Source: Bin52 sp965243345 (GTDB lineage Bacteria > Pseudomonadota > Alphaproteobacteria > Thalassobaculales > Thalassobaculaceae). From it: a stretch of 64,000 bases of DNA. The stretch covers positions 4,464,001-4,528,000 of the forward strand of contig CBDEUR010000003.1 in the NCBI GenBank assembly GCA_965243345.1, read 5' to 3'. Under the pieces are notes generated by a model. That model had not been told where the DNA came from. It did not search any database and was given only the letters and a program-made list of their open reading frames with translations. Positions within the stretch are counted from its first letter, which is position 1, and every line of letters starts with the position of its first letter. This document shows positions 34,065 to 42,710 of the stretch, in pieces. The position numbers and the translations under genes are program-made.

Positions 34065-35217
34065 GATCTTCGCTGAACCATCCTTGTCGGCAGAAGACCG
34101 CAGGGTTCTGAAAATACTGGAAAATCAGAGGGAAAGACTCAGAATCTCTACCCAGCACGACCCTCGCCGCTGGTATGGGACTCTTCGGAAGAACACCTTC
34201 GCGCGCGTGATCCAGGGATCGAATGCGATCGAGGGGTACAACGCCTCGATGGACGAGGCCATGGCGGCGGTCGAGGATGAACCTCCCCTGGATGAGAGGA
34301 CGGAGGTCTGGGAGGCCATCAACGGGTACCGGTCCGCCATGACCTGCATCATGCAGGCCGCGGAAGATCCCTACTTCGAATTCAGCAAGCAGTTTCTGAA
34401 GAGCTTGCATTTCATGATGACGCAGTTTGATCTCTCATCGCACCCGGGAAAATGGAGGCCAGGCTCGGTTCGCGTGGTGAACGATGAAACCGGGACAGTC
34501 GTGTACGAAGCGCCTGATGTCGAGCTTGTCGACCCCCTGATTCAGGAACTCGTGCAATACCTCGATGATCAAAGCCAACAGTCCGTTGTTGTTACTGCAG
34601 CCATGGCGCACCTGAACTTGACAATGATCCATCCGTTCAAGGATGGAAATGGAAGAATGGCGCGAGCACTGCAAACACTTGTACTGGCAAGGGAAGGGCT
34701 CATACATCCCCTGTTTTCCAGTATTGAAGAGCGGCTGGGGAGAAATACGCAAGAATATTACCATATTCTTGGTGAGATCGGGAAAGGAGCCTGGAACCCA
34801 TCGCATTCCGCGCTTCCATGGGTCCGGTTTTGCCTCAAGGCCCACTATCAACAGGCGAATACACTGATCCGGCGACATGAAGAATACGAAACTCTTTTCG
34901 ACAGTGTCGAAGCACTTATGAAGAGAAAGAAGCTAAACGAAAGAATGACAGTGCCGTTATTCAATTCAGCAATCGGCATGAGAGTGACCAATGCCAGGTA
35001 TCAAAAGGAGACGGAGGTAAGCTCATACACGGCCGGTCGCGACCTCAAGGTCTTGACAGACCTGGAGATTCTGGTCCCGCACGGAGAGAAGCGGGGCAGG
35101 TACTATACGGCTGGCAAGGAACTCAAGGATGCGAGACACAGAGCGAGACGAGAGAGACCCATTCTTGATCCTTACGATCTGCCCGAAGGCTCGGTGCCCC
35201 GACTGCCGGGGCCTTGA
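34063..35217 (+). CDS. Fic-domain protein (AMP-transferase-like)
   Basis: A 384-aa Fic protein. The active-site loop HPFKDGNGRMAR (from residue 190) is complete, with the catalytic histidine. An N-terminal SNAIEG (residues 53-58) fits the S/T-xxx-E-G inhibitory motif that blocks ATP binding in class II Fic proteins. A C-terminal winged-helix (TNARYQKETEVSSYTAGRDL) could bind DNA. The family transfers AMP to proteins and may autoregulate its own promoter. The gene is visibly lower in GC than its neighbours and is flanked by DUF3179 fragments, suggesting acquisition. Confidence 0.93.
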   Translation: MIFAEPSLSAEDRRVLKILENQRERLRISTQHDPRRWYGTLRKNTFARVIQGSNAIEGYNASMDEAMAAVEDEPPLDERTEVWEAINGYRSAMTCIMQAAEDPYFEFSKQFLKSLHFMMTQFDLSSHPGKWRPGSVRVVNDETGTVVYEAPDVELVDPLIQELVQYLDDQSQQSVVVTAAMAHLNLTMIHPFKDGNGRMARALQTLVLAREGLIHPLFSSIEERLGRNTQEYYHILGEIGKGAWNPSHSALPWVRFCLKAHYQQANTLIRRHEEYETLFDSVEALMKRKKLNERMTVPLFNSAIGMRVTNARYQKETEVSSYTAGRDLKVLTDLEILVPHGEKRGRYYTAGKELKDARHRARRERPILDPYDLPEGSVPRLPGP

Positions 35218-36194
35218 GTGACCGCGTGTTGATCTCCCTTGCCGCATCAAGCCGCTGACTTTCCACCGCCAAACGAGTTCCGTGACCGCAGCCGGTGGAG
35301 ACCCGGCCATGCGCCAATTGGCCACTCGGACCCTTCAAAGGCCCTCGCGCTCGCAGCGCCGTCGAATGCGGCAGAGAGAGTCCTGCAGGATTTGCGGTCA
35401 AGGGGGCGGGAATGTGAAATCCGGTTGCTGGAGCTCGGCCGGACCGCAATGGGTGCCGGAAACGGCCGCAGGCATGGTGCGGCCAGAGCCGGGCGCCGTG
35501 GCGCGACCGAACGAGGCCGACATGCGTGTCGCTTCCCTGCGCCGCGATGTTCCCGAAGGGATCGGGCTACCCGTCCGAGATGTCGTGGTTACTGCCCGGG
35601 CCGGGGCGCACCACCTGTTGCGCCGGAACGGGACGCCCAGGCTCGGTGGTCCGGTACTCACCCGGGAGCCCGGGTAGAACCCTGCGCCCGACAAGCCGGG
35701 GATGCGGTGGGCCGCATGTCAGGCGACCCCTGCTCTTTCGTGGCAAGGCGACAGCCGGATTTACGAAGCTGCGCTTCGAGCCTGACGGACAGCCACGCAC
35801 CGGGCAGGAGCAGTGTCCGTGCCGCCAGTTACGGCGTCCGGGTGCTCGGGTCCTGCCCATCCACAGGTGCCGCAACAGCGGGCCGGAGGGTCGCCGTTGA
35901 TGCCGGCACGATCGAGGCGGGCGAGCCAAGGCCGGGCGCGGCTGGGCTGCCTGATGCACTCCGGTTGGGCTGCGGGCAACCGGCCTGCCGCAGCGACGAT
36001 CGACGAGAGTGGCGGCAGGCATCCTCGAGCGCGTCAACGAAGCCCGGCGTCACTCTCCCTGTCTTCATCGGCCGAATGGTGCCCGACCGCCTCGCCAAAA
36101 TCACGCGCTTGCTCGCGAAAGGCTTTCGGCTTGCCCGCCGCGAGGGCTGGCAGGCTCATGGCAGGATGCTGTCAGCCATTCAGGGTCAGCCGCT
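35218..36194. other. Gene-free stretch with one degenerate repeat
   Basis: About 980 bp between the Fic gene and the SnoaL-like gene. Positions 35455-35654 are the second DUF3179 fragment. The remainder has open frames on both strands but no recognisable domain, no good start and no codon bias, so it is read as decayed or non-coding DNA. Confidence 0.5.
35455..35654 (+). pseudogene. Degenerate DUF3179 gene fragment (copy B)
   Basis: The rightward reading SLRRDVPEGIGLPVRDVVVT followed by a piece ending LLRRNGTPRLGGPV tracks the intact DUF3179 protein (VPEGIEPLARVVVV...LLRRNGTLEHGDL). It aligns base for base with copy A at 33605-33804; identity by eye is near four in five. Both copies flank the Fic gene as direct repeats about 1.85 kb apart. 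No functional start or full domain remains. Confidence 0.65.
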
Positions 36195-36662
36195 TCAGTA
36201 TCGTTCGGCGAATGCCGAACGATCATGCGGCGGGTGACCGTTGTCCGCGAAATACTCCTCGGCCCTGACAATGCGCCCATGCCGCATTTCGAAGAAGGAT
36301 ACCGCGAACAGGGAGGTTTCACCGTCGCTGATCTCGGTCACGGTCACCACGGACCCGGCGAGCTCGTCGGTTCGCCGGACCGTGCAACGCCAGGCGCCGG
36401 GATAGCTTTCGTTGAGGGCGATGAAGTTCTCGGGACCGAAGATACGCTCCCGGGTGTTCGGCCAATGCGCCTCGAAATCCTCCGACAACAAGGGCAAGGC
36501 ATCCCGGAACCGCCGTTGGTCGAAACAGCGCCAGAGCTCGATCGCCACATCGCGGTTCTTCCGCCCGTTCCGCGCCGCGTCGAACCGGCTCAACTGCGTG
36601 TCTCCCCGCGCCTGTGGTCCTGTTGCGTGTACACACATCTCGTCAGGGCGCGGTTCCGGCAC
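36195..36662 (-). CDS. SnoaL-like (NTF2-fold) polyketide cyclase-type protein
   Basis: A protein of up to 155 aa with an NTF2-like fold pattern: VAIELWRCFDQRRFRDALPL, then SEDFEAHWPNTRERIFGPEN, AGSVVTVTEISD and the final strand FFEMRHGRIVRAEEYFADNG. SnoaL-like proteins are small cone-shaped enzymes or ligand binders. The true start may lie downstream of 36662, since the first 35 residues look unstructured and family members begin near the NRDVAIELW helix. No operon partner is evident. Confidence 0.8.
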   Translation of the reverse strand: MPEPRPDEMCVHATGPQARGDTQLSRFDAARNGRKNRDVAIELWRCFDQRRFRDALPLLSEDFEAHWPNTRERIFGPENFIALNESYPGAWRCTVRRTDELAGSVVTVTEISDGETSLFAVSFFEMRHGRIVRAEEYFADNGHPPHDRSAFAERY

Positions 36663-36999
36663 ACTTCGCCTCGGGCCACGATCAACAGCATCGTGCGATG
36701 GTCCTCACAGTTCAGGGGTCCAGGTCAGTGATACTATCCCCGAAGGAAAGCGGCAGGGAGCCTGCGGTCTCTGCCGCGGTCCTGGTTCCTTGTGCCGTCA
36801 AGTCACACCGGATTCTCGATCAAGTGCGATCCGACCTGCTACGTGGACTTCAAGCCGGTTCCTGTCTCGCCTGATGCGCCGGGACACGCGGTTCACCGGA
36901 AGTGTTGGTGCAGCGATGGTCGACTACAGTCAGGACGACACGCGGCCGGCGCGCCCTGCGCCAGGCGCAGAGCGTGGACCAGGCGCCCGGACGCGGCTT
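36663..36999. other. Intergenic stretch, no gene recognised
   Basis: About 337 bp between two leftward genes. Nothing recognisable is encoded on either strand; it presumably includes the promoter of the SnoaL-like gene. Confidence 0.45.
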
Positions 37000-37329
37000 T
37001 CAGCCGACAGGGCGGAAGTCGTACGTGCCCATTCCCTGCACGATCAGGAATCGGGCACGCGCGCCGTCCTTTCCGGTGACGCGATGCGCGGTCATTTTCG
37101 GAACGGTGCAGCTTTCGCCGACCTCCAGCAGGTGGTGAGCCCTGGGCGCGCGGGTCTCCACCGAAAGTGAGCCTTCCAGGCAGAAGAACATGTCCGCGAT
37201 CTCGCTGTGATAGTGCCAGGGCACCTCCTGCCCCTCGGCAAGCGTCAGGATACTGACGCGCAGCGTGTCGGTTTCCGCCACTGTCTCGCGGCGCTCGATG
37301 ACGTAGGGCCGGGCGTCGGTGTCTGCCAT
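37000..37329 (-). CDS. Cupin-domain protein
   Basis: A 109-aa single-domain cupin. The first metal motif is visible as PWHYHSEIADMFFCLEGSLS and the second as HHLLEVGESCTVPKMTAHRV; together they form a small beta-barrel with a likely metal site. The ATG at 37329 is preceded by CAGGGAGT, while the longer in-frame start would add a non-conserved 30-residue leader. Function is open: a dioxygenase, isomerase or small-molecule sensor are all possible for proteins this size. Confidence 0.85.
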   Translation of the reverse strand: MADTDARPYVIERRETVAETDTLRVSILTLAEGQEVPWHYHSEIADMFFCLEGSLSVETRAPRAHHLLEVGESCTVPKMTAHRVTGKDGARARFLIVQGMGTYDFRPVG

Positions 37330-37433
37330 CCGTTCGACTCCCTGCACTTGTGCAGCGTCTGATCGCGGCCGCATCGGTTCCGCCGGTCCGGCTGCGGGCC
37401 CGTCACGACACCCTGGCACCTTGCGGACCGCCG

Positions 37434-37874
37434 CTACATCTCGGGCGCCGGTATGTCGGCGAGGTGGACGACACGGTCCGAAAGGTAGGGATGACCATAC
37501 ACCTTGCCGAAAAACCGCGTGTCTGCAGTCACGACCGGATACTGCGCGTGGAGCGCCAGGGCGAGGTAGAAGCAGTCGTAGACCGGATGATCCAGATCGT
37601 GCGCCAGCCGTGTTGCGGCCGCCATGAGCTCCGCCATCGACAGCGGCGTCGAGACCGGGGCCCCGCGCAAGGTTTCCACCGCGTCAGCCAGGTCGGCCGC
37701 TGCCATGTCGCCACGCCGGCGCATGACCCAAAGCGCGTTCGCGGTTTCGGCGAACAGGAGTGGCGGCGCAACGAGCGTCGGGCCACCGTCGAGAAGGGTG
37801 GCCGCCCTGTCGGAATGCACTTCCTCAACCAGCCACTTCACCGCAACGCTGGCATCGACGACATAGCCGGTCAC
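37434..37874 (-). CDS. VapC-type PIN-domain ribonuclease toxin
   Basis: A 146-aa PIN toxin starting at GTG 37874. The acidic residues of the active site are visible: Asp in YVVDASVAVKW, Glu in LLFAETANALW, Asp in VYDCFYLALA and Asp in VVTADTRFF. Its GTG overlaps the antitoxin stop by four bases (GTGA), giving tight coupling. It is unrelated in detail to the two toxins at 2.6 and 7 kb. Expected to cleave RNA when the antitoxin is lost. Confidence 0.93.
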   Translation of the reverse strand: MTGYVVDASVAVKWLVEEVHSDRAATLLDGGPTLVAPPLLFAETANALWVMRRRGDMAAADLADAVETLRGAPVSTPLSMAELMAAATRLAHDLDHPVYDCFYLALALHAQYPVVTADTRFFGKVYGHPYLSDRVVHLADIPAPEM

Positions 37875-38107
37875 GCCACGCTGTCCCGGTCCCGATCGCT
37901 CCGTATGGTGGTAGTGCTGTCAACCGAGGAGCGAAGCCGTCGCCGCAACATCGCAGCACGCGCGGCAAAATTCTCCTCCGTCCCGATCAGCGTTGCGCGC
38001 AGTATCGCCCGGTGCTCGGCTTCGGCGGACCGTCCATTGGCTGCCGCCCGCCTTTTCAGCGCGCTGACGACTTCCTCGCTCAGCTTCCTCACCGTGAGTT
38101 GCGCCAT
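37871..38107 (-). CDS. FitA-like ribbon-helix-helix antitoxin
   Basis: A 78-aa antitoxin beginning MAQLTVRKLSEEVVSALKRR, a typical FitA/VapB ribbon-helix-helix, followed by AAANGRSAEAEHRAILR. The RHH binds operator DNA and the C-terminus should occlude the PIN toxin. ATG 38107 is chosen because the strand starts here; an in-frame ATG at 38164 would add a non-conserved leader. It is the first gene of the pair and probably represses it. Confidence 0.92.
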   Translation of the reverse strand: MAQLTVRKLSEEVVSALKRRAAANGRSAEAEHRAILRATLIGTEENFAARAAMLRRRLRSSVDSTTTIRSDRDRDSVA

Positions 38108-38427
38108 CTGATATGCCTTTGATGCTGCGCCTTCATTGACAGCAATATCATACACACCTTGCACATACCGGGCAATCAGGGGCCGGGCGGGCCCGTCGAT
38201 CCCAGGGAGCGCGAACCGGTTTCCGGCCGATGCCCGCGTCGTTCCGGGGATCTCGGATCAGCGCGGCGCGCACCGTTCCCGCTCGTGGAATGCACGTGTC
38301 GCCTGCGCGAGGCGGGTCGGTGCATGTCGCTACGGGGTCGGTGCAGCGTGCCTGTGACGAGAGACCTCTGGCCCGCCCGGCCAGCAGGGTCCGCCCGGGT
38401 CTCGCCTGTCGTGCCGGGACCCGGCCC

Positions 38428-39141
38428 TCACGTCCGTGAGCGTGACATGCCGCCGCAGACGTGCAGCACCTGGCCGGTGACGAAGCCGCTGCGTTCGTCG
38501 AGCAGGAAGGCGACCGCGTTCGCGATGTCGGCCGGCTGCCCGAGCCGGCCCACCGGCACCTTGTCGTGCATGGCCTGGAACGCCGGGCTGTCCGGCGGGT
38601 AGGCCGCCCGCAGCATGTCGGTATCGATCGGGCCGGGGGCCACGGCGTTGGCGGTAATGCCGCTGCGCGCGAGTTCCAGCGCCCAGGTGGTCATCAGTCC
38701 GACCACGGCGGCCTTGCTGGCGGCGTAGACCGACAGGTTGGGGATGCCGCGGATTGCCCGGCTTGCGATGTTGACGATGCGTCCGAACCCGGCCTCCTTC
38801 ATGCCCGGCACCACCGCTGCCGCACACTGCAGGGCAACACGGGTGTTGATGCGCAGCACGCGGTCGAACTCGGCAAGCGGGACTTCCTCGACGGCGCCGA
38901 GCGAGACGACGCCGACGTTGTTGACCAGGCGGCTGACCCGGTACTCCGCCAGCAGCGCGTCAAGGGCCCGGCCGGTGGCGTCCTCGTCGGCGAGGTCGAC
39001 CTCGACGAAACGCGCCGCCGAACCGGAGGCGGGCGCCAGGACATCGAACTGCACGACGGTCTGTCCGTCGGCGCTCAACCGCTCGCAGATGCCGTGGCCG
39101 ATGTTGCGCGATCCGCCGGTGACCAGGGTGCACTGTTCCAT
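38428..39141 (-). CDS. Short-chain dehydrogenase/reductase
   Basis: A 237-aa SDR of the 3-oxoacyl-ACP-reductase/FabG-like type. The cofactor loop TLVTGGSRNIGHGI, the NNVG segment (usually NNAG), the active-site serine in IVNIASRAIRG and the YAASKAAV motif are present, with the C-terminal GQVLHVCGG. It starts 34 bp after the Ldh2-type gene's stop, so it likely belongs to the leftward operon with that gene, the PhyH dioxygenase and the threonine-synthase-like gene. Confidence 0.9.
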   Translation of the reverse strand: MEQCTLVTGGSRNIGHGICERLSADGQTVVQFDVLAPASGSAARFVEVDLADEDATGRALDALLAEYRVSRLVNNVGVVSLGAVEEVPLAEFDRVLRINTRVALQCAAAVVPGMKEAGFGRIVNIASRAIRGIPNLSVYAASKAAVVGLMTTWALELARSGITANAVAPGPIDTDMLRAAYPPDSPAFQAMHDKVPVGRLGQPADIANAVAFLLDERSGFVTGQVLHVCGGMSRSRT

Positions 39142-39175
39142 ACGGTTTCTCCTTCCGGGGCCCGGTCCGCGGCGG

Positions 39176-40165
39176 TTACCGGCCGCCCTGCAGTTCGAGC
39201 AGCCGGGCGTGGATCCTCTCGTCGACCTCGATCACGCCGGCGGCGGTCCGGGCCCGGCGGTCGGCGGCCGAGCGGTCGAACGGCATGCGCACCGTGCTCC
39301 CGCCCTCGACCGGCCTGGTGTTGCGCACCAGCTCGGCGTAATGGGTCACCATCTCGCGGTACTCCGCCTCCGGCATCATGAGGTCGGGTTTCATGACGAC
39401 GATCAGGAACCCGAAGCCGGCAAGCACCGGCGGCGCCGGCGGCGAGCCGGCCAGCATGCCGAGCAGCTGCACGACATGTCCAAGGCCGGACCCCTTGTGG
39501 CCGCCCCACGGCGCGAAGGCGCCGGCAAGGGCGGCGGCGGGATCGGTGGTCGGGCTGCCGTCGGCATCGAAGGCCACGCCGTCGGGCAGCGGGGTGCCGA
39601 GCCGTCCCGCCAGCACCACCTCGGCGTGCATGATGGCCGAGGTTCCGATATCCCAGATCACCGGGTCGCCGGTGGACGGGAAACCGAAACAGATCGGATT
39701 GGTGCCGAACCGGCCCTCGGTTCCCCCGTGCGGCGCCACCCACGCGGTGGCGTTCGACGCGCTCATGCTGACGAGGCCGCGCGCCGCCGCCATCTCGGCG
39801 AACCATGACAGCATCCCGGTGTACCAGGTCTCGTTGGCACCGACCACGGCAAGCCCGGTATCGAGTGCCTTGGCGATCGCAATCTCCGTCGCCCGGTAGC
39901 CCACGAGGTAGCCCAGGTTGTCCTTGCCGTCGAGCCGGGCCGACACCGGGGTCTCGTGCACGACCGTCACCGGCTCCCTCGAGGTGCCGGTACGCTGCAA
40001 CCGCTCGGCGATGCTGACCAGCCGCGGAAGCCCGCCGTACTGCAGCCCGCGCAGTTCGCAATCGATCAGGTGATCGGCAATGATCCGGGCATCGGCCTCG
40101 GAGTGCTCGAGTGTGACCAGCACCGACTCGACCAGGGAGCGTGCCTCGGAAAGTGCAAGCCGCAT
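39176..40165 (-). CDS. Ldh2-family (malate/L-lactate/sulfolactate-type) dehydrogenase
   Basis: A 329-aa NAD(P)-dependent dehydrogenase of the Ldh_2 family, which has its own non-Rossmann fold. Family blocks include IIADHLIDCELRGLQYGGLP, HGGTEGRFGTNPICFGFPST, the DIGTSAIMHAEVVLA strand and the GGHKGSGLGHVVQLLGMLAG loop. Members oxidise malate, lactate, sulfolactate or ureidoglycolate; which applies here is not evident. It begins 18 bp after the PhyH gene. Confidence 0.92.
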   Translation of the reverse strand: MRLALSEARSLVESVLVTLEHSEADARIIADHLIDCELRGLQYGGLPRLVSIAERLQRTGTSREPVTVVHETPVSARLDGKDNLGYLVGYRATEIAIAKALDTGLAVVGANETWYTGMLSWFAEMAAARGLVSMSASNATAWVAPHGGTEGRFGTNPICFGFPSTGDPVIWDIGTSAIMHAEVVLAGRLGTPLPDGVAFDADGSPTTDPAAALAGAFAPWGGHKGSGLGHVVQLLGMLAGSPPAPPVLAGFGFLIVVMKPDLMMPEAEYREMVTHYAELVRNTRPVEGGSTVRMPFDRSAADRRARTAAGVIEVDERIHARLLELQGGR

Positions 40166-40183
40166 CCGGGCTCTCCCGTATGT

Positions 40184-41344
40184 TCAGATGCTCAGATCCA
40201 TCAGGTTGTAGTCGTGCATGGTCGCCCGCGCCGCGTCATCCCAGCGACAGGGTTCGGCACGGTCCCGGTGCGGTGCGTAGTCGAAGGACACCTCGTGCGG
40301 GAACCGCTGGTGCCTGGCGTCGATGGCGTACCCGATCAGCCGCGCGCGGTGTTCGATCCGCGCGGCATCGTACACGGCCGGGGCGTTGTGCACCCCGCCG
40401 CCCGCCACCCCGAGCACCGAGGCGCGGCGATGGAACCCGAAGTTTACCGTCACCCGCCAGTCGGCACTGGTATTGGCAAACGACCCGTGCAGCACCTGGC
40501 GGTTGGTGACCGCGACGTCACCCGGGTCGCAGACGATCGGCACCGCGTCGGGTAGTCGTTCCGATCCGGCCTCGGCAACGCGGGCCCGGATGTCGACCCT
40601 GCCGAGACGGTGCGAGCCCGGAACCACCCACACTCCGTTGGCTGGTGTGCAGCCGTAGAGCTGCGCCATGAAGTTGAAGCCGTGTATGCCGGCGTCCCAG
40701 TCGGGACTGTCCCAGTGGGTGACACCGTCCTGGTGCCAGGCGACCGACGCGCCGAGCCCGGGCGCCTTGATGAACAGCGCCTCGTTGAAGGGAACGAAGT
40801 CCTCGCCGTTGATGGCCGCCGCGATTCCCAGCAGGTCGGGGTGGCCGTAGACCCGCAGGCACGCGGTGGAGAACTGCAGTGACCCGAGGATCAGGTAGAC
40901 GATCTCGTCCGGCGCGCCGGCGGCAGGTGCCGGTTCCGTCATCTTGACCGGATGGCGTCCGTTGGCCCGCGAGGTTCCGCCGAAGGGGTCGCCGAGCGGC
41001 TTGGACCAGAACAGTGTCGGGGCCTCGTGGCCGACGCCGATGGCCGGCCGGCCCTTCGCGTCGAGCACCGCGTCCCGGCCGACCGGCAGCCGGTCCATTA
41101 TCTCCTGGACATCGTGCTCGATGTCGGCAAGTTCTTCAGGCCCCAGCACCCCGGTAAAGACGTAGAAGCCGCAGCGCCAGTAGGCCTCGAGGATTTCGGG
41201 GTCGAGCCTGCCGTCGCTCGTCCATCGCACCGGACCACGGTTGCCCAGGGCCCGTGCCCGTTCGGCGCCGGCCTGCAGGTATTGCCCCATCTCATCGTCC
41301 CGCGGCCGGGGAAGAGCCTCGCCGGTTTCCTGTGCCAGGGCCAT
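40184..41344 (-). CDS. Phytanoyl-CoA dioxygenase-family (PhyH) Fe(II)/2-oxoglutarate oxygenase
   Basis: A 386-aa PhyH-like oxygenase. The iron ligands are recognisable as HQDG in VAWHQDGVTHWDSPDWDAG and the distal histidine in TNRQVLHGSFANTS, followed by the RVTVNFGFHRR arginine expected to hold 2-oxoglutarate. ATG 41344 follows GGGAGGAACC. The substrate is unknown; such enzymes hydroxylate small molecules in catabolism or natural-product pathways. It lies between the threonine-synthase-like gene (44 bp upstream) and the Ldh2 gene. Confidence 0.9.
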   Translation of the reverse strand: MALAQETGEALPRPRDDEMGQYLQAGAERARALGNRGPVRWTSDGRLDPEILEAYWRCGFYVFTGVLGPEELADIEHDVQEIMDRLPVGRDAVLDAKGRPAIGVGHEAPTLFWSKPLGDPFGGTSRANGRHPVKMTEPAPAAGAPDEIVYLILGSLQFSTACLRVYGHPDLLGIAAAINGEDFVPFNEALFIKAPGLGASVAWHQDGVTHWDSPDWDAGIHGFNFMAQLYGCTPANGVWVVPGSHRLGRVDIRARVAEAGSERLPDAVPIVCDPGDVAVTNRQVLHGSFANTSADWRVTVNFGFHRRASVLGVAGGGVHNAPAVYDAARIEHRARLIGYAIDARHQRFPHEVSFDYAPHRDRAEPCRWDDAARATMHDYNLMDLSI

Positions 41345-41388
41345 CACGGTTCCTCCCGCAGGTTGCCGAATGCCGCCACGATACCCGC

Positions 41389-42624
41389 TTACGCCATGGC
41401 GCGGTAGTCGATCCTCCCGTGCCGGTCGACCCGGCGGCTTACCGGCGGCATCGGGTACTTCAGACCGGTGGCGCAGTTGAACAGCACCGCCCGTTCGCTC
41501 CGCCCGACCCGTCCGTCCGCCAGCGCCCTGCGCCAGGCGGCATAGGTGGCCGCCCCCTCCGGGCACAGCAGAAGACCCTCGCTGCGCGCCATCTCGGCGT
41601 GGGCCTGCATGATCTCCTCGTCCTCGATCGCGATCGCGAAACCGCCGGACTCGCGCACCGCCCGCAGGATCAGGAAGTCACCCACCGCCACCGGCACCCG
41701 GATGCCGGCCGCCACGGTCTGCGCATTCTCCCACAGCGGCGCGTGCTCTTCCCCGGCATCGTACGCACGCACGATCGGGGCACAGCCGGTTGCCTGCACC
41801 GCCACCATGCGCGGTCGCTCGGACCCGATCCAGCCGATGTCCTCGAGTTCCTGGAACGCCTTCCACATGCCGATCAGCCCGGTTCCGCCGCCGGTCGGAT
41901 AGAAGATGACGTCGGGAAGGCTCCAGCCGAACTGTTCGGCCAGTTCCAGGCCCATGGTCTTCTTGCCCTCGATCCGGTAGGGCTCCTTGAGGGTCGAAAC
42001 GTCGAACCAGCCGGTGGTCTCACGGCCTTCCCCGACGATCCGGCCGCAGTCGTTGATCAGGCCGTTGACACGGTAGACCGCCGCACCCTGCAGCTCGATT
42101 TCGGAGATGTTGATCTCGGGCGTGTCGTCCGGGCAGAACACGGTGGCCCGCAGCCCGGCCCGGCTGGCGTAGGCTGCCATCGCGGCCCCCGCATTGCCGT
42201 TCGTCGGCATGGCGAGGTGCCCGAGTCCGAGTTCCCTGGCCATGGCCACCGCCAGCGCGAGGCCGCGGGCCTTGAAGGAGCCGGTCGGCAACCGGCCCTC
42301 GTCCTTCACCACCAGTGCTCCCGGATCGGCGCCGTCGGCGGCGGCCGCCCGCGGGGCCGCGATCAGCGGGGTCTCGGTCTCGCCCAGCGCAACCACGTTT
42401 TCCGATCGGGTCACCGGAAGGAATTCACGGTACTTCCAGAAACCGCCGCCGCGTGCCGCGACCTGGTCCCGGTCGACGCCGCGCGCCAGCGCGGCGAGGT
42501 CGTAGCGCACCAGCAGCGGGCGTCCGACTTCGGACAGGCCGTGCGGCCGGCCCGCCGGATAGCGGGCGCCTGTCATCGAACACTCGAGATGGGTCACGAA
42601 ACTGGGATATTCGCGGCGGGTCAT
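41389..42624 (-). CDS. Threonine synthase-like PLP-dependent lyase
   Basis: A 411-aa fold-type II PLP enzyme. The cofactor lysine is in GRLPTGSFKARGLA, and the phosphate-binding loop is YPTGGGTGLIGMWKAF. The N-terminal ECSMTGARYPAG resembles the zinc-ribbon-like leader of one class of threonine synthases, and the overall pattern fits this group better than cysteine synthase or serine dehydratase. Being first in an operon with PhyH, Ldh2 and SDR genes rather than with hom/thrB, it may have a catabolic beta- or gamma-elimination role. Confidence 0.85.
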   Translation of the reverse strand: MTRREYPSFVTHLECSMTGARYPAGRPHGLSEVGRPLLVRYDLAALARGVDRDQVAARGGGFWKYREFLPVTRSENVVALGETETPLIAAPRAAAADGADPGALVVKDEGRLPTGSFKARGLALAVAMARELGLGHLAMPTNGNAGAAMAAYASRAGLRATVFCPDDTPEINISEIELQGAAVYRVNGLINDCGRIVGEGRETTGWFDVSTLKEPYRIEGKKTMGLELAEQFGWSLPDVIFYPTGGGTGLIGMWKAFQELEDIGWIGSERPRMVAVQATGCAPIVRAYDAGEEHAPLWENAQTVAAGIRVPVAVGDFLILRAVRESGGFAIAIEDEEIMQAHAEMARSEGLLLCPEGAATYAAWRRALADGRVGRSERAVLFNCATGLKYPMPPVSRRVDRHGRIDYRAMA

Positions 42625-42710
42625 GATCGCTCCTGTGGATGCGCGGGTGGACCGGTCCCCCGCAGTGTGGTGTTGTTGTGCCTGCTCACGACCGCCTGAG
42701 GGACAGGACC

